From positions 1,409,465,194 through 1,409,529,193 of the forward strand of contig OY856412.1 in assembly GCA_963693085.1 (NCBI GenBank): a stretch of 64,000 nt of DNA, in the 5' to 3' direction. Position 1 is the first letter of the stretch. The number at the start of each line of letters is the position of its first letter. Position numbers and translations under genes: made by a program. The notes beneath the pieces were generated by a model that was not told the DNA's origin, did not search any database, and was given only the letters and a program-made list of their open reading frames with translations. Source of the stretch: Alisma plantago-aquatica. Lineage: Eukaryota > Streptophyta > Magnoliopsida > Alismatales > Alismataceae. Of the stretch, positions 22,308 to 34,134 are shown piece after piece.

Positions 22308-22547
22308 ATGGCGTCCATCGAAGTTGTTTGCAATCCAGCGCAAGAGAGCGTTGCATCTTATCGAGGGATTTCAGGGCATGCTAAGGCGTTCGTTGTTAGC
22401 TTCTTCAGGTTGCTCCTCAAAATGTTGGATGGGATGCTCCTTGTGATACTCCTCATGGCAATTGCCGGTTCGGTCGGCACAATACATTACTTGATGTCTC
22501 GTCTTATAGCTGGTCATAACCACGATGACGGTGGGTCTCCGATTTAG
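22308..22547 (+). CDS. Small single-pass membrane protein, copy 2 (79 aa)
   Basis: Paralogue of the minus-strand gene at 15557-15799; I do not recognise the family. Shared blocks in order: PAQES (residues 10-14), G-x-AK (23-26), F-x-RLL-x-KM (32-39), GMLLVI-x-L-x-AIA (42-53), IH-x-L (59-62) and a tail with AGHNHDDGG. Residues about 42-64 form one hydrophobic segment long enough to cross a membrane. The tail is histidine/aspartate-rich where copy 1 is histidine/asparagine-rich, so a metal-binding or acidic tail is possible but unproven. The ATG at 22308 sits in a good plant context (TCATCAATGGCG) and is preferred over upstream frames, which are shadows. The frame is intact with a TAG stop and has no visible intron. 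It has its own TATA motif and an AATAAA downstream, so it looks like a complete transcription unit. Confidence 0.7.
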   Translation: MASIEVVCNPAQESVASYRGISGHAKAFVVSFFRLLLKMLDGMLLVILLMAIAGSVGTIHYLMSRLIAGHNHDDGGSPI

Positions 22548-22721
22548 TCTTAGCTTGAAGTTTAGTTATGCACTTTTGATGCAATAGGCTTCTTGTCTAT
22601 TTGCTCTGCACGCTTGTTGTATTCCTCCTGTTCTCTTCTCTGTTTAATTTGGTCACTAGATGGCTATGTTAACGATTCTGTTGTGGCTTATTGTCAAACT
22701 CATCCTTGTACCGGCATTGTT

Positions 22722-22727
22722 AATAAA
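22722..22727 (+). promoter_or_regulatory. Candidate poly(A) signal of copy 2
   Basis: AATAAA, 175 bp after the stop codon of the 79-residue gene. Position and sequence fit a plant near-upstream element; the motif is common by chance in AT-rich DNA. Confidence 0.4.
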
Positions 22728-23400
22728 TGAGTTCTCTGCATACATTTCTTCTGGAGTGAAGTCAAATCGATCATAAATACCACCATTATTAAAAGTAGGT
22801 GATTCTGATGTAAACATTTGTAATTAACACATCTCATAATTGTTTTTGATTTGCAGTATAGGAGCATTGCTCCTGACCACGTAGAAGGTAATGTTGTTGC
22901 ACTCATTGAAGATCATTCGTCTCGGCAAATGACTAAATGATGATGCAAAAACACACCTCATATGTAATTGTCCATAAATAAAATGAAGACATCGGCTTTC
23001 ACAATGAAACAAAGCTAATAGCGATTTTCCTCTAGGCAAGTGTTTCGCACTATTTGAGTTCTATGTACCGTCTCTAAGGATATTCCAGGTTCTACATTAC
23101 CTCAGTAGCTTCCAGTTGTGCAAGTAGATCTATTTGACTAGGAGACCCATACAAGTAATAGTTCGGAACCAGTAACTAAACTTATACCAATTAATTAACA
23201 ATTAAAGTTAAAGGGTGACTTTATGTATAATTAACAAGGTGTCTTAACAAGACCACATATATATAGGTCTGTAAATCAAAGAAAATTTAGTGTAACACAT
23301 GTGGGACTAAAACTAGCGTGAATCAAATTAAATTCCTACGAATAGTTGTGTGATAAATGGTGTGCTGACATTTGTACTCGGAAGTACGCCGAAGTAGGTC
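22728..23400. other. Intergenic DNA, no gene seen
   Basis: No gene or repeat is recognised. It may include the 3' LTR of the decayed gypsy element whose coding remains begin at about 23.4 kb on the minus strand, but no LTR partner was found. Confidence 0.35.
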
Positions 23401-25381
23401 TTGTCTTGTGTCAACTCTCATCGGATGTAAAAGACTTGACTCTGTCAACTTGATGAGGTGCTGCTCCAGAAGGTCGACATCAATGTGGAGAAAGTCATCT
23501 TCAGTGAGGTAGCATCAGTAGGGGAACAATCAAGTTAGCACACCAAGAAACGTTGTATGATTCCTTGACTAGTGAGTACAGTCTAGTACTCAAGGATGGT
23601 GTCGATACACTCTGGTGAAAATTGAGTAAATTGAGGAAGCGGTTGTGCCATTAATGATGGAGAAGGGTGATAAGGACTTGAATAAGATGCAACTAGAGGA
23701 GGTGATGGCTCGAACACATCACGGTAAGAATAAAGATCTTCAACATTGAATACAAACACTAATATCCTAATCCACTGATTGACCAATACGTAAGCATGGA
23801 CTCATTGTCTAGTAAGTATCTGGTTTGGTCTTTACACTCTAACATGAAGCATCTTGAATGAATTTTTGGATTAACATTTAGGAAATACACACACTAGTAC
23901 ATAATCTCCTTCTTAGAATTTGTGGAGTCTGAAGTGAGTATCTACAGATTATAACATTTCATATGACAATGTTAGTTTTTAGGGAATTTTAGTGTGAAAA
24001 TCATGGACATGTTGAGCAATGATATTTGTATAATGGGAAGGTTTGAGAATCAATAGGTATAGGAATGAAGTCCATTGGTTGTCTTGATTTATAAGCATGC
24101 ATAATTTCAAATAACTTTTTCATTGCACCAATTTATATAATTATTGTAAGTGAATTATTTTGTAGGTAAAAGTAAAGCCCAATTGCCTACGTGCTTCATT
24201 GTTTTAATAATGATTTGCACTTCTATATTTGTCATGTTCACACACTTCCCCTTTGCCTCTACCACCCTTGAATTTTCCGTGGATCCTTGCTCTTCTTGTT
24301 GCACTCTTTCCACTAAATATTGTAAAAGATTAAGTAAGCTTCAATCGATCACACCGTTTATCCATCTGTCTTAGGGTAGAGGAGGAAATCTTGAGATTGG
24401 TATCAAAAATCTTCCACAACTTCTTTTAAAAATAACTAATATATTTGACATCATGATCCGGCACTATGTCCATGGGAAGGGCATTTAGTTTTATGGCCTC
24501 ATTAAAGAAAATGTGAGCAATATGAGGTGCATCTGACGTCTTACTACATGGGATGAAATAGACCATTGATTAAAATAGATCTACCACAGAGAAAACTAAA
24601 TCATGCCCACAAGATGTGTGCAGGAGGCTATAAGAACAAAATCCATAGTCATATATTTACATGGTTCCAGGTAAATTAGGAGAGGAATGCAAAGCTTTGT
24701 ATTTTGTTTCTTTATTTTTGCTAACTGACAAGTATGACCCTGAGATATAACGTGTGCCACATCTCGACATAGATACAACCAAAATGTATGTATAAGGCTA
24801 GAGCAATGGTCTTACCCCGCCAAATTGACCTACCAAACCTCTAACAAGTAAATTCCACACAAGGAAGTTACCAAGAAAACTGTTAGGAATAAAAAGTTGA
24901 CTAGCATACAAAAAACATAGCACAGTACAAAATCAAAATTCTGAGTAGATTATGCTAAGGTCAGAATAGAATTCATACCAGTCCTTCAGATAGTCAAATT
25001 TAACAACTACAACACCCACCGAATGGACTAAGGTGACACAATGACTCAAACCATGGGCGCTTTACTATCAACAGTTCGAAACAATGTTTGAGAAGGAAGG
25101 TGTATCCATGGAAAAACACATATCAGTTGGTGTAGTGGATATTCAAGATCTTGTAGGAGTTCATGAAGCATAGAGCTTGATGATATTACTATAGAACAAT
25201 GTTATGGTACAATAGATAATGTCACTAATGATGTAAAGATTGTATGACTGCGTAAAATTCCATATCACATGTTGAGTACTTGTAGTTGGAGTCATTGATT
25301 TTCTTACTACATAAGGTAATTGGGGTTGCCTTTCTGACTCAATACACTATTTATGGCAACATCTGAAGAATAAGAAACCTC
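23400..25381 (-). pseudogene. Chromovirus-type gypsy RNase H and integrase remnant
   Basis: Minus-strand translation in shifting frames gives a recognisable Ty3/gypsy 3' pol. After RNase H scraps (about 25.0-25.38 kb) come integrase pieces: QFGG (24.83 kb), SPNLPGTM and DYGF (about 24.65 kb), VVDLF, FIPCSKTSDAPHIAHIFFNE (about 24.5 kb), VPDHDVKYISYF and a degraded end of the catalytic core. After it lies the C-terminal FNVEDLYSYRD (about 23.74 kb), the classic tail of chromovirus integrases. Multiple stops and shifts show long decay. It is the downstream half of the element whose gag-RT remains are at 34.1-36.6 kb; the 8.7 kb Sirevirus-like element separates them. Confidence 0.75.
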
Positions 25382-25386
25382 AAAAG

Positions 25387-26913
25387 TGAAAAACACTAGA
25401 GGGGGGTGAATAGGGTGTTATGATTATTTTAAAAAATTATCTAAGCAAACAACCACAAAAAGATTGGAGAAGGAGACACAAGCATTTAGAGTGGTTACAC
25501 CCTTAGAAAAAACTAAGGGAGTCAGTCCACTACCCAATTGTTTCCAATTGGGATTTTGAAAGCACTTTTATTTTATTACCTTTTTGAGAATGTTACATAA
25601 AATACATCTACCTTCACAAATCCTTTGGATAACCTTCACCCCGAAGTCGTCTCACCAACTTTGAAGCAGCCTTCACTTGAAGTAACTTCAAGCTCCCCCT
25701 TGAAGTAGCCTTCCTCCTTAAAGTAGCTTCCCATTGAGACCTTCTAGAAGTAGTCCAAAGTCCGTCGAGCTACCTTCTCCACCTGAAGAAGCTCCTACAA
25801 CCTCCTTTTGGTAGCCCCCAAGCCTAGGAGTAGCAAAGGAGAAAACAAGCAATAAAAGGAACAATAAAGGAAGAAGGGAAAATACACTTTACCACTTTAG
25901 CACAAGGCTTGAATCCTATATCAGGAATTTTGTCTCCTATCCAATGTGTATGAATGTGAAAGTGTAGTGGGTAGGAGATGCTAGCCTATAGGACACAAAA
26001 TCTCAGCTTATGGAAATGATCTGCAAGTGAAGGATTGCTCAATTACTTACAAGAGTTGATTCTCAATTGCAAGTATGTGTACTCAAGTGAGTTTAGGTGT
26101 CCTATGGCATGTCCTATTTATACTAATGGCCTACTAGTGTTTAGGGATGTTCTAGACAATTTCTAGGATGTTCTCAGTACTCAACTAGCCATTAAGTATA
26201 CATTAATTGTATTTGTAACGGCTAGTTAATTAATTCTGAAAAGTACAGTCAGAACCGTTCTCAGTCAAGAAGTTTGTTGACCGAGTGTCTCTCAGTCGAG
26301 AACTTCGTCGACCGTGGAAAAGTCTGGAGTAAGTGTATTATAACGTTTAAGTCAACTCCCAACCACTTTTTCCCACCAAGTCTAACGGCTATTGAACCTG
26401 CTCGAGACTCAGTCTCGGTCGAAATAAAGTTCGATAGAATATGTACTTGTGTAGGCTTATGTGCAGACCATTCATCAGTGTATGTGCATTAGACTTAGGA
26501 TTTTTTCGGTCGAGAAAATATTCGACCGAGAGTATCTCGGTCGAGAAGTGTTTTGATCGAGACAGACTCTGTTTCAATACTTTAAATTGTATGCCTAGTG
26601 TAAGAATGAATGTGCAATTGTGATGCTCACTTAGGGGATGACCTATCTAAGTGTTATGTGTGGATAGGAAGATCGAACCGGTTGATTTACATGATGTCTA
26701 AGTACTTGTATATTATATACTTGTACAAGTTTTTACATTTGATTACAATCATGAAAATAAATCAATTTAAGCATATAGATCTTCCAAAGCTTTGCATCCA
26801 TCACCTTGAATTCTTGTTCCTAAAATACTCAAGTAGCACGTTAGATCCCTAGGAATGAAATGTTTGTCATTTTCTAAACGAAAGGGATTTTAATGATGTC
26901 TATTTAGCCAAAA
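25387..26913 (-). repeat. 3' LTR of the Sirevirus-like element
   Basis: Matches 32600-34129 along its whole length with scattered substitutions. Read on the minus strand it should start TGTTGGCTAAAT; here the start is mutated to TTTTGGCTAAAT. Contains an array of CTCGGTCGA/TCGACCGAG half-sites at about 26258-26562. Confidence 0.88.
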
Positions 26914-26927
26914 ATCTCCCCCTTTTT
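26914..26927 (-). other. Polypurine tract
   Basis: Minus-strand AAAAAGGGGGAGAT directly before the 3' LTR; it would prime second-strand DNA synthesis. This exact form is common in Sirevirus elements. Confidence 0.8.
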
Positions 26928-27304
26928 GAAGATGACAAATATTTCTAAATATAAATCAAATAAGATTAAGTTATATTGAGTTTCATACTTGAAGTTTACC
27001 TTGTGCATACCTTCTCTTGTTTATAGAATGTGTGCTTATTATTCCCAAAGAAGTATGGAACATAAAATCCAATTCTTTAGGAAATATAGCAGCATTTGAT
27101 GTGAAGCCAAGAGAGTATGTATGAAACTCATTGATTTGAGTATTTAATATTTATATTAGTTCTCCCCTTTTGTCATTTCAAAAAGATAATCATTAAAAAC
27201 ATGTTTTAAGACTCCCCCTTAATTAGTACTCTCCTACAATATGATGATTAAAAGAGCTAAAAGATGTCCATTTCAGCCAAAATGTAAATGTCGGGGAAAC
27301 AAAC

Positions 27305-28690
27305 CGATTTTAAAAAGGAGAAGCACAAATGTCAAAGAAAACAACTTCAAAAGGAGTGATAAGTAATTTTTTTCTTATGTAATTAAATAGATCCAATGGA
27401 AGTGGTTTTGTGAAAATATCAGCCAATTGATCTTCCGTATCAACATGATGAAGATATATGTTTTTTGGAAATATGATCCCTTAGAAAATGATGACGGATT
27501 TCAATATGTTTGGCACGGCTGTGTAAAATAGGATTATATGCCAAGTTTATAGTACTAGTATTATCACAATAGATAGGCGTAGATGAAAATGTAAAACCAT
27601 AATCATTTAAATCTTGGTTCATATAAAGCACTTGAGCACAACAAGACTCGATTGCCATATATTCAGCTTCAGTGGTAGAAAGGGCAACTGTATTTTGTTT
27701 CTTTCTAAACCATGATACTAAGGCTCGTCCTAATAAGAAACAACTTCCGCTTGTGCTTTTTCAATCAAGTCGACAACCAGCGTAGTCCGCATCGATATAA
27801 GCTGTTAAATCCAAAGATTGTCTTTTAGGATACCATAAACCATAGTTTGTAGTGTCAACTAAGTATCTTAGAATCCTTTTGACAGCTTGAAAATGAGTTT
27901 TCATGGGTTTTAATTGAAATCTAGCACAAAGTCCAACGGAAAACATGATATCCGGTCTAGAAGAGGTTAAGTAAAGCAAACTACCAATCATGGCCCTATA
28001 CAAAGAATCATCAATGGGTTCCCCATTTTCATCTTTGTCAATTTTAGTAGAAGTGGCCATTGGCGTGGTAGCATGTTTGCAATGCTCCATTCCAAAATGT
28101 TTTAAAAGTTCATTTGTGTACTTCTCTTGGCTTATAAAAACCCCAGCAGGCGTTTGCTTTATTTGAAAACCAAGAAAGAAAGTTAATTCTCCCATGAGAC
28201 TCATTTCAAATTCTTTTTGCATAATATCACTAAATTGTTTACATAAGAATTCATTTGATGCACCAAAGATAATATCATCAACATAAATTTGAACAACTAG
28301 AAAGTCATATCCATATGTTTTGAAAAATAAAGTCAAATCTAAATTTCCAATTGAAAAACTATTATCAAAGACATATTTTTTAGCCTTTCATACTAATTTC
28401 TAGGTGCTTGTTCTAACCCATAAAGCGCTTTCTTAAGTTTATATACATGATCATCTTTACCAGGAGTTTAAAAACTAGGTGGTTGGGAAACATATACTTC
28501 CTCTTGTATTATTCCATTTAGAAATGCACTTTTTACATCCATTTGGAATAGTTTAATGTCTTTGTGGGAAGCTATAGCTAGTAGCATTCTAATGCCTTCA
28601 AGTCTTGCTACGGGTGCATAAGTTTCATCAAATTCTATTCCTTCTTGTTGATTGTACCCTTATGCTACCAACCAAACTTTATTTCTTACT
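27305..28690 (-). pseudogene. Sirevirus-like reverse transcriptase and RNase H, frameshifted
   Basis: Minus-strand frames give copia reverse transcriptase motifs: [29 protein letters not shown] and YGLEQAPRN; the catalytic YVDDIIFGA (28285-28259); then LLYLTSSRPDI, the RNase H block LTAYIDADYAGC, ALSTTEAEYMA, YCDNTS and RAKHIEIRHHFLRD. A one-frame shift falls at an A run near 28374-28379, just before the YVDD part. A TGA/TAG pair interrupts further places, and a second shift near 27465 moves the end (DTEDQLADIFTKPLP) out of frame. When intact it would copy element RNA to DNA in the virus-like particle. Upstream pol parts are in the same strand and, up to the first shift, the same frame. Confidence 0.88.
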
Positions 28691-28692
28691 AC

Positions 28693-30423
28693 TTACCCAG
28701 CTTCATTCAATTTGTTACGAAAAACCCACTTAGTTCCAATAATGGTTTTATCTTGAGGTTTAGGAACTAAGTCCCATACATCATTCTGAGTAAATTGATT
28801 TAATTCTTCTTGCATGACCATTATCCAATAATCATCTTTTAGAGCTTGAATTACCTTTTTGGGTTCTATTATAGATACGAATACCATATTTGCAACATCT
28901 CTAAAAGAGGAACGTGTTTTTACTTTATCATTAGGATTCACAATGATTAGTTCTTGAGGAATATCTTTAATTAGTCTAGGAATGGGTTGTTGTGTCTCGA
29001 TTTGTTGATCATTTTCAGCATTTTGATCATCTTTAGTTGATATGTTAAGATCTTCAATTTGATGAGTAATAACAACTATGTCATTATCTTCAGTATTTTG
29101 TTTTAGTTCTTCATGAAAAGGCATGTGAATTGATTCTTCAACTTTTCTAGAGATGGTGTTGTATATTCTAAATGCTTTGCTAGAAGTTGAATATCCCAAG
29201 AAAAAGGCTTTTTGTGATTTAGAGTCAAATTTGTCTCTATCATCCTTTGTGTTTAAGATATAGCAAGTTGAGCCAAAAGTGTGAAAATAATCAACCCTTG
29301 GTTTCTTATTAAAAATGAGTTCATATGGTGTTTTCTTCAAATAAGAGTGTATGGTTACTCTATTTAGCACATAACAAGCTATATTTACAGCTTCAGGCCA
29401 AAAGAATTTCGATGTATTATGTTCAAGCATCATAGTCCTAGCCATTTCTTGTAAGGATCTATTCTTTCTTTCAACTATGCCATTGTGTTGTGGAGTGTGT
29501 GGAGCTGAAAAATTGTGAGTGTAACCTTGAGATGTGCAGAATTCTTCAAATGTATGATTCTCAAATTATCCACCATGATCACTCCTAATTGTACATATTT
29601 TATTTTGTAGTTGATTTTCAATCTTATAGCAAAATTGTATGAACTCTTGAATAGTATCATCTTTATTTGCAAGAAAATGAACCCATGTATACCTACTAAA
29701 GTCATCAACATTAACAAAGCAATATCTTTTTCCACCAATAGATTGAGTTCTCATAGGACCAAACAAATCCATGTGAATAAGTTCTAATGATCTAGTAGTG
29801 CTAAGCATTGTTTTTGTTTTGAAAGAAGTTTTGCTTTGCTTTCCTAGAGTACAAGGCTCACAATTTTCAGGTTTATCAAAAGATATTTTAGGTAAACCAT
29901 GTACAAGATCATATTTAATCAACTTTTTGATAACATGGGAACTTGCATGACCTAGTTTTCTATGCCATATCTGTAGATATTTGTCTTTTGAAAGAAGGCA
30001 TTTTCCAATAATAGCTTGCATAGAATTAGGCCTAAGTACATATAAATTTCCTATTCTTTTTCCTTCATACATGATTTCATTAGTGTTTTCAATCAATAGT
30101 TTACAACAATTTTTATTGAATAAGACATCATATCCACTATCACATAGTTGACTAACACTAATGAAATTATGATGATGGCCATCAACAAGTAAAACATTTT
30201 TTATTTGAAGGTTCGTACCAATGTTACCTATTCCAACAATCTTTCCTTTTCCATTGTCTCCAAAAGTGATTGTTCCGCTTTTCTTTTCTTCAAATGTTTG
30301 AAAGGCCTTTTTGTTGCCGATCATATGCTTAGAACATCCACTATCAACCACCCAATATTGCAAAAGAGATAGATTTTGGTACCCATGTGATGGTCCTTTA
30401 TGGTTAGAGTCATTTAATAACAA
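28693..30423 (-). pseudogene. Sirevirus-like protease and integrase
   Basis: Starts in the frame of gag. Protease active site in WVVDSGCSKHM (about 30345), then the zinc-binding H-H-C-C of integrase (HRKLGHAS ... CEPCTLGKQ, about 29.85-29.97 kb). The core has D in HMDLFGPM, D in IRSDHGG (about 29570) and E in HNGIVERKNR (about 29.46 kb), followed by the copia C-terminal region (TPYELIFNKKPRVDYFHTFG, then KAFFLGYS). A TAA directly after IRSDHGG splits it; otherwise the frame runs on to 28693. All three catalytic residues are present, so the damage is limited. Integrase would insert the cDNA with the 5-bp stagger seen at the element's edges. Confidence 0.9.
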
Positions 30424-30477
30424 AACTGAATCTGATTACATAATTGAACAATTGAATGTTTTAACCTGTTCAGAACT

Positions 30478-30648
30478 TCATTCGGTCAACAAGTACTTCG
30501 ACCGAGGAGTGTATCAGTCGAATAGTTTGTCGACTGGAATTTTTACTGTTTTATAGCAGATTTCAAATTTGATACAGGTATTCCCTCGGTCGAGTACTTT
30601 CTCGATCGAGAAGTGTCTCGGTCAAACTATTTGTCGACCGAGGTTGTT
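30478..30648. repeat. Internal copy of the TCGGTCGA/TCGACCGA motif array
   Basis: Between the second gag zinc knuckle and the protease, half-sites TTCGGTCAA, TTCGACCGAG, TCAGTCGAA, GTCGACTGG, CTCGGTCGAG, CTCGATCGAG, CTCGGTCAA and GTCGACCGAGG occur within 170 bp. They match the arrays of the two LTRs (26258-26562, 33474-33782). Adjacent half-sites can pair as short hairpins. Confidence 0.7.
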
Positions 30649-30789
30649 TCTGTTTGTTTTCAACAATTTGTTTATGTCAGTTTGAGATTAAATCGTTGTA
30701 ATATGCTAAGGTACCATTCTATTTAGTTGAGATAAGACATTAAGATATTCAAATGAGGTTTTAGGTCAAATCTCAACTTAATCATATTA

Positions 30790-32577
30790 AATTTGCTAAG
30801 TTTGGGGTCTTGGAACCCATACTAACTCAACATCCTTTTTCTTGTAAGGACATGAGATGGAATAATGTCCAAGATGCAAGCAATAGTGACAACAAATGGA
30901 GTCAATTTCATTTCTCTTTCTAGGATTTTGAGTTGTGTTCTTGGGTACAAATATGATCTTGGTCTTTGGTGCTTGAGTTCTCCTAGGTTTAGGTTGATAA
31001 GAGTTTTCTTTTGGAGCATATCCTAAACCTTATCTTCCACTATAACCAGAAGAATTCTTTAGGATCTTATCAAGAATACCATTATTTCTCAAGCTACTAA
31101 CTTCTTTTTGTAACTTAGCAACCTCATCCATTTTCTTTTTGATTTCTAACTTTTCTTGATCTAGATCAGATGATAAAACATCTCTTTCTTTAACAATAGC
31201 ATCATAATCTAGATGAGTACATAGGATAGGTTGAGTCTGAAAATTATTTAGTTTTGCAAGCAATTCAACCTTTTCTTGAGAAAGAAGACCAAAGTTTGTT
31301 TCTAAATTAAGAAACTTCATATTTCAATCATTTAAAGATGATTTCAAGGTAAAGTTTTCATAAATAATATTGTCCTTTTCAAAAGAAAGATTATTTAATT
31401 TAGCATACAAATCCTCATTAGTTTTAGTAACTTTCTTTAGTTTCTTTTTGCAATCAACATATTTGTCATGTGTATCTTGAAGACTAGAGATTAGATCTTC
31501 TTTTGGCTAATCAAAAGGGCTTACCTCTTGAGAATCATCACTATCATCTTCTTTGGCCATGAGACACTTCACGTTCTCCTCTCCACTCTCACTATCACTT
31601 GACTCATCCCATGCAGCTTTGTATGTTTTTTCTCCCTTCTTTTTGGATGAGTTTTTCTTCCCTTTCTTTGCTTTAGGATGTTCATTCTTAAGATGTCCCT
31701 TCTTTCCACATTCAAAACACCTAGGTGAGGAAGAAGAAGAGGAACCAATAACTTTGTTAGATTTAAATCTTCTATATTTCTTACTATTTACAATTAGAGC
31801 TTCTTCTCCCTCATCTCCATCACTTGTCTCATCACTTTCTTGAGTGATGACCTTTTTATCCGTTAGAGATATGTCTTTCTTTCTTCCTTGTTGATGTTCA
31901 CGCTCGTGTCTTTCTTCCTCCTCCAAGGTTGCTTCATGTGCTTCTAAGTTGCCAATGAGTTGCTCCAGCCTTAGTCGGGTGAGGTCATTGGCTTCTTCAA
32001 TTGTAGTCACCTTAGGCTTGTACTTAGGAGGAAGAGACCTAAGAATTTTAGACACTTGATCCTATTCACTAATGGCTTTACCTAATGCATTCAAACCATT
32101 AACAATAGCAGAAAACTTTGCATACATTTCACGAATAGACTCATTAGGTTCCATACAAAACTATTCAAACTTTTGTTTAAGCATACCTATTTTGGAGTTC
32201 GTTACTTGAACAGTTCCTTCATAAGTGATAGAAATTCTATGCCATATTTCGTATGTAGTTTCACAATTTGATATTCCATTGAACTCATCTACAGAAATTG
32301 AACAATAAAGGATACTTACAACTTTTGCATTTAATTGGGCTAGTTTTACCGTGTTAGCATCCCATGTAGCATACTCCGTTTGAGGAAGAGTGTAGGCATT
32401 TGAAACCATTCTCTAGAGATCCCACCTGATCCCTTTAAAGTAGAATTGCATCCTCCTCTTCCAATAGTTGTATCTGGTGCCATCAAATGGTGGAGGCTGA
32501 GCTACAAGTGTTCCTTCTAAATTGAGGTTGTTTAGTACTCCATCACCCATCTTCTTTAAGACTCGATTAGAGCTCAT
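30790..32577 (-). pseudogene. Sirevirus-like gag with coiled coil and two zinc knuckles
   Basis: ATG at 32575-32577 (MSSNRVLKKMGDG), just inside the primer site. The frame runs through the copia gag core (PPPFDGTRYNYWKRRMQFYF; YEIWHRISITYEGT; SKILRSLPPKYKPKVTTIEE). A Lys/Ser-rich zone follows with a knuckle CFECGKKGHLKNEHPK whose last cysteine has become histidine. Next is a heptad-rich coiled coil (about 31.05-31.5 kb) and a second intact knuckle, CHYCLHLGHYSISC (about 30.85 kb). Everything is in one frame, interrupted by about five stops (for example near 32412, 32161, 32058, 31507 and 31030). The unusually long gag with a second knuckle is typical of Sireviruses. Confidence 0.85.
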
Positions 32578-32581
32578 TCAA

Positions 32582-32597
32582 GCCTTCTCTAATACTA
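32582..32597 (-). other. Primer-binding site of the Sirevirus-like element
   Basis: Minus-strand GTATTAGAGAAGGC directly inside the 5' LTR; a mutated form of the initiator tRNA-Met complement TGGTATCAGAGC. Confidence 0.6.
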
Positions 32598-32599
32598 CT

Positions 32600-34129
32600 T
32601 GAAAAACACTAGAGGGAGGGGTGAATAGAATTTTATGATTATTTTGAAAAATTATCTAAGAAAACAACCACAAAAAGATTGGAGAAGGAGACACAAGCGT
32701 TTAGAGTGGTTCCACCCTTAGCAAAAACTAAGGGAGTCAGTCAACTACCCAATTGTTTCGAATTGGGATTTTGAAAGCACTTGTATTTTATTACCTTTTT
32801 GAGCATGTTACATAAAATACAACTACCATCACAAACTCTTTGGACAACCTTCACCCCGAAGTTGTCTCACCAACTTTGAAGCATCCTTCACTTGAAGTAA
32901 CTTCAAGCTCCCCCTGGAAGTAGCCTTCCTCGTTGAAGTAGCTTCCCGTTGAGACTTTCTAGAAGTAGTCCAAAGGCCGCCGGGCTACGTTCTCCACCTG
33001 AAGAAGCTCCTACAACCTCCTTTCCACAACCTCCAATCCTAGGAGTCGCAAAGGAGAAAACAAGCAATAAAAGGAATAAGAAAGGAAGAAGGAAAAATAC
33101 ACTTCACCACTTTAGCACAAGGCTTGAATCCTAAATCAAGCGTTTTGATCTCCTATCCAATGTGTATGAACGTGAAAGTGTAGTGGGTAGGAGATGCTAG
33201 CCTATAGGACACAAAATCTCATCTTATGAAAATGATCTGCAAGTGAAGGATTGTTCAATTGCTCACAAGAGTTGATTCTCAATTGCAAGTATGTGTACTC
33301 AAGTGAGTTTAGGTGTCCTAAGGCATGTCCTATTTATAGGAATGGCCTACTAGTGTTTAGGGACGTTCTAGACACTTTCTAGGATGTTCTTAGTGCTCAA
33401 CTAGCCGTTAAGTATCTACTAATTGCATTTGTAATTACTAGTTAATTAATTCTGAAAAGTACAGTTAGAACATTTCTCAGTCGAGAAGTTTGTCGACCGA
33501 GTGTCTCTCGGTCCAGAACTTCATCAACCGAGGGAAAGTCTGGAGTAAGTGTATTACAACATTCAACTCAACTCCCAACTACTTTTTCCCACCAAGTCTA
33601 ACAACTATAGAACCTGCTCGAGACTCAGTCTCAGTCAAAATTAAGTTGGTCCGAATATGTGCTTGTGTAGGCTTATGTACAAGCCATTCATCAGTGTACG
33701 TGCATTAGACTTAGGAGTTTCTCAGTTGCGAAAATATTCGACTGAGAGTATCTCAGTCGAGAAATGTTTCGACCATGACAAACTCTGTTTAAATACTTTA
33801 AATCATATGCTAAGTGTAAGAATGAATGTGCAATTGTGATGCTCACTTAGGGGATGACCTATTTAAGTATTGTGTGTGGAAAGGAAGATCTAACCGCTTG
33901 ATTTACATTATTTCTAAGTACTTGTACATTATATACTTGTATAAGTTTTTACATTTGATTACAATCATGAAAATAAATCAATTTAAGCATATAAATCTTT
34001 CAAAGCTTTGCATCCATCACCTTGAATTCTTGTTCTTGAAATACTCAAGTAGCACGTTAGATCCCCAAGAATGAAATGTTTGTCATTTTCGAAACAAAAG
34101 GGATTTTAATGATGTGCATTTAGCCAACA
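32600..34129 (-). repeat. 5' LTR of the Sirevirus-like element
   Basis: Partner of 25387-26913. On the minus strand it starts TGTTGGCTAAATGC and ends GTGTTTTTCA. It carries the same palindrome array at about 33474-33782. Confidence 0.88.
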
Positions 34130-34134
34130 AAAAG

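Larger units (their letters stand above)
25387..34129 (-). mobile_element. Sirevirus-like copia retrotransposon, near complete
   Basis: The 8.7 kb element is flanked by a perfect 5-bp duplication, AAAAG (25382-25386 and 34130-34134), and has ~1.53 kb LTRs at both ends. It reads on the minus strand: primer site at 32.59 kb, long gag, protease, integrase, reverse transcriptase, RNase H, then a purine tract. Sirevirus-type traits are the long gag with a coiled-coil tail and two zinc knuckles, the AAAAAGGGGGAGAT purine tract, and arrays of short palindromes in the LTRs. The copia order (integrase before reverse transcriptase) is clear. It is inactive: several in-frame stops and at least two frameshifts. 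It is nested in a chromovirus-type gypsy element; that element's sequence resumes on both sides. Confidence 0.92.

Noticed and set aside
26600..26720. Possible tRNA gene (GATCGAACCGGTTG context)
   Set aside because: No cloverleaf can be drawn around it, and the sequence is inside the Sirevirus LTR and repeated in the other LTR.
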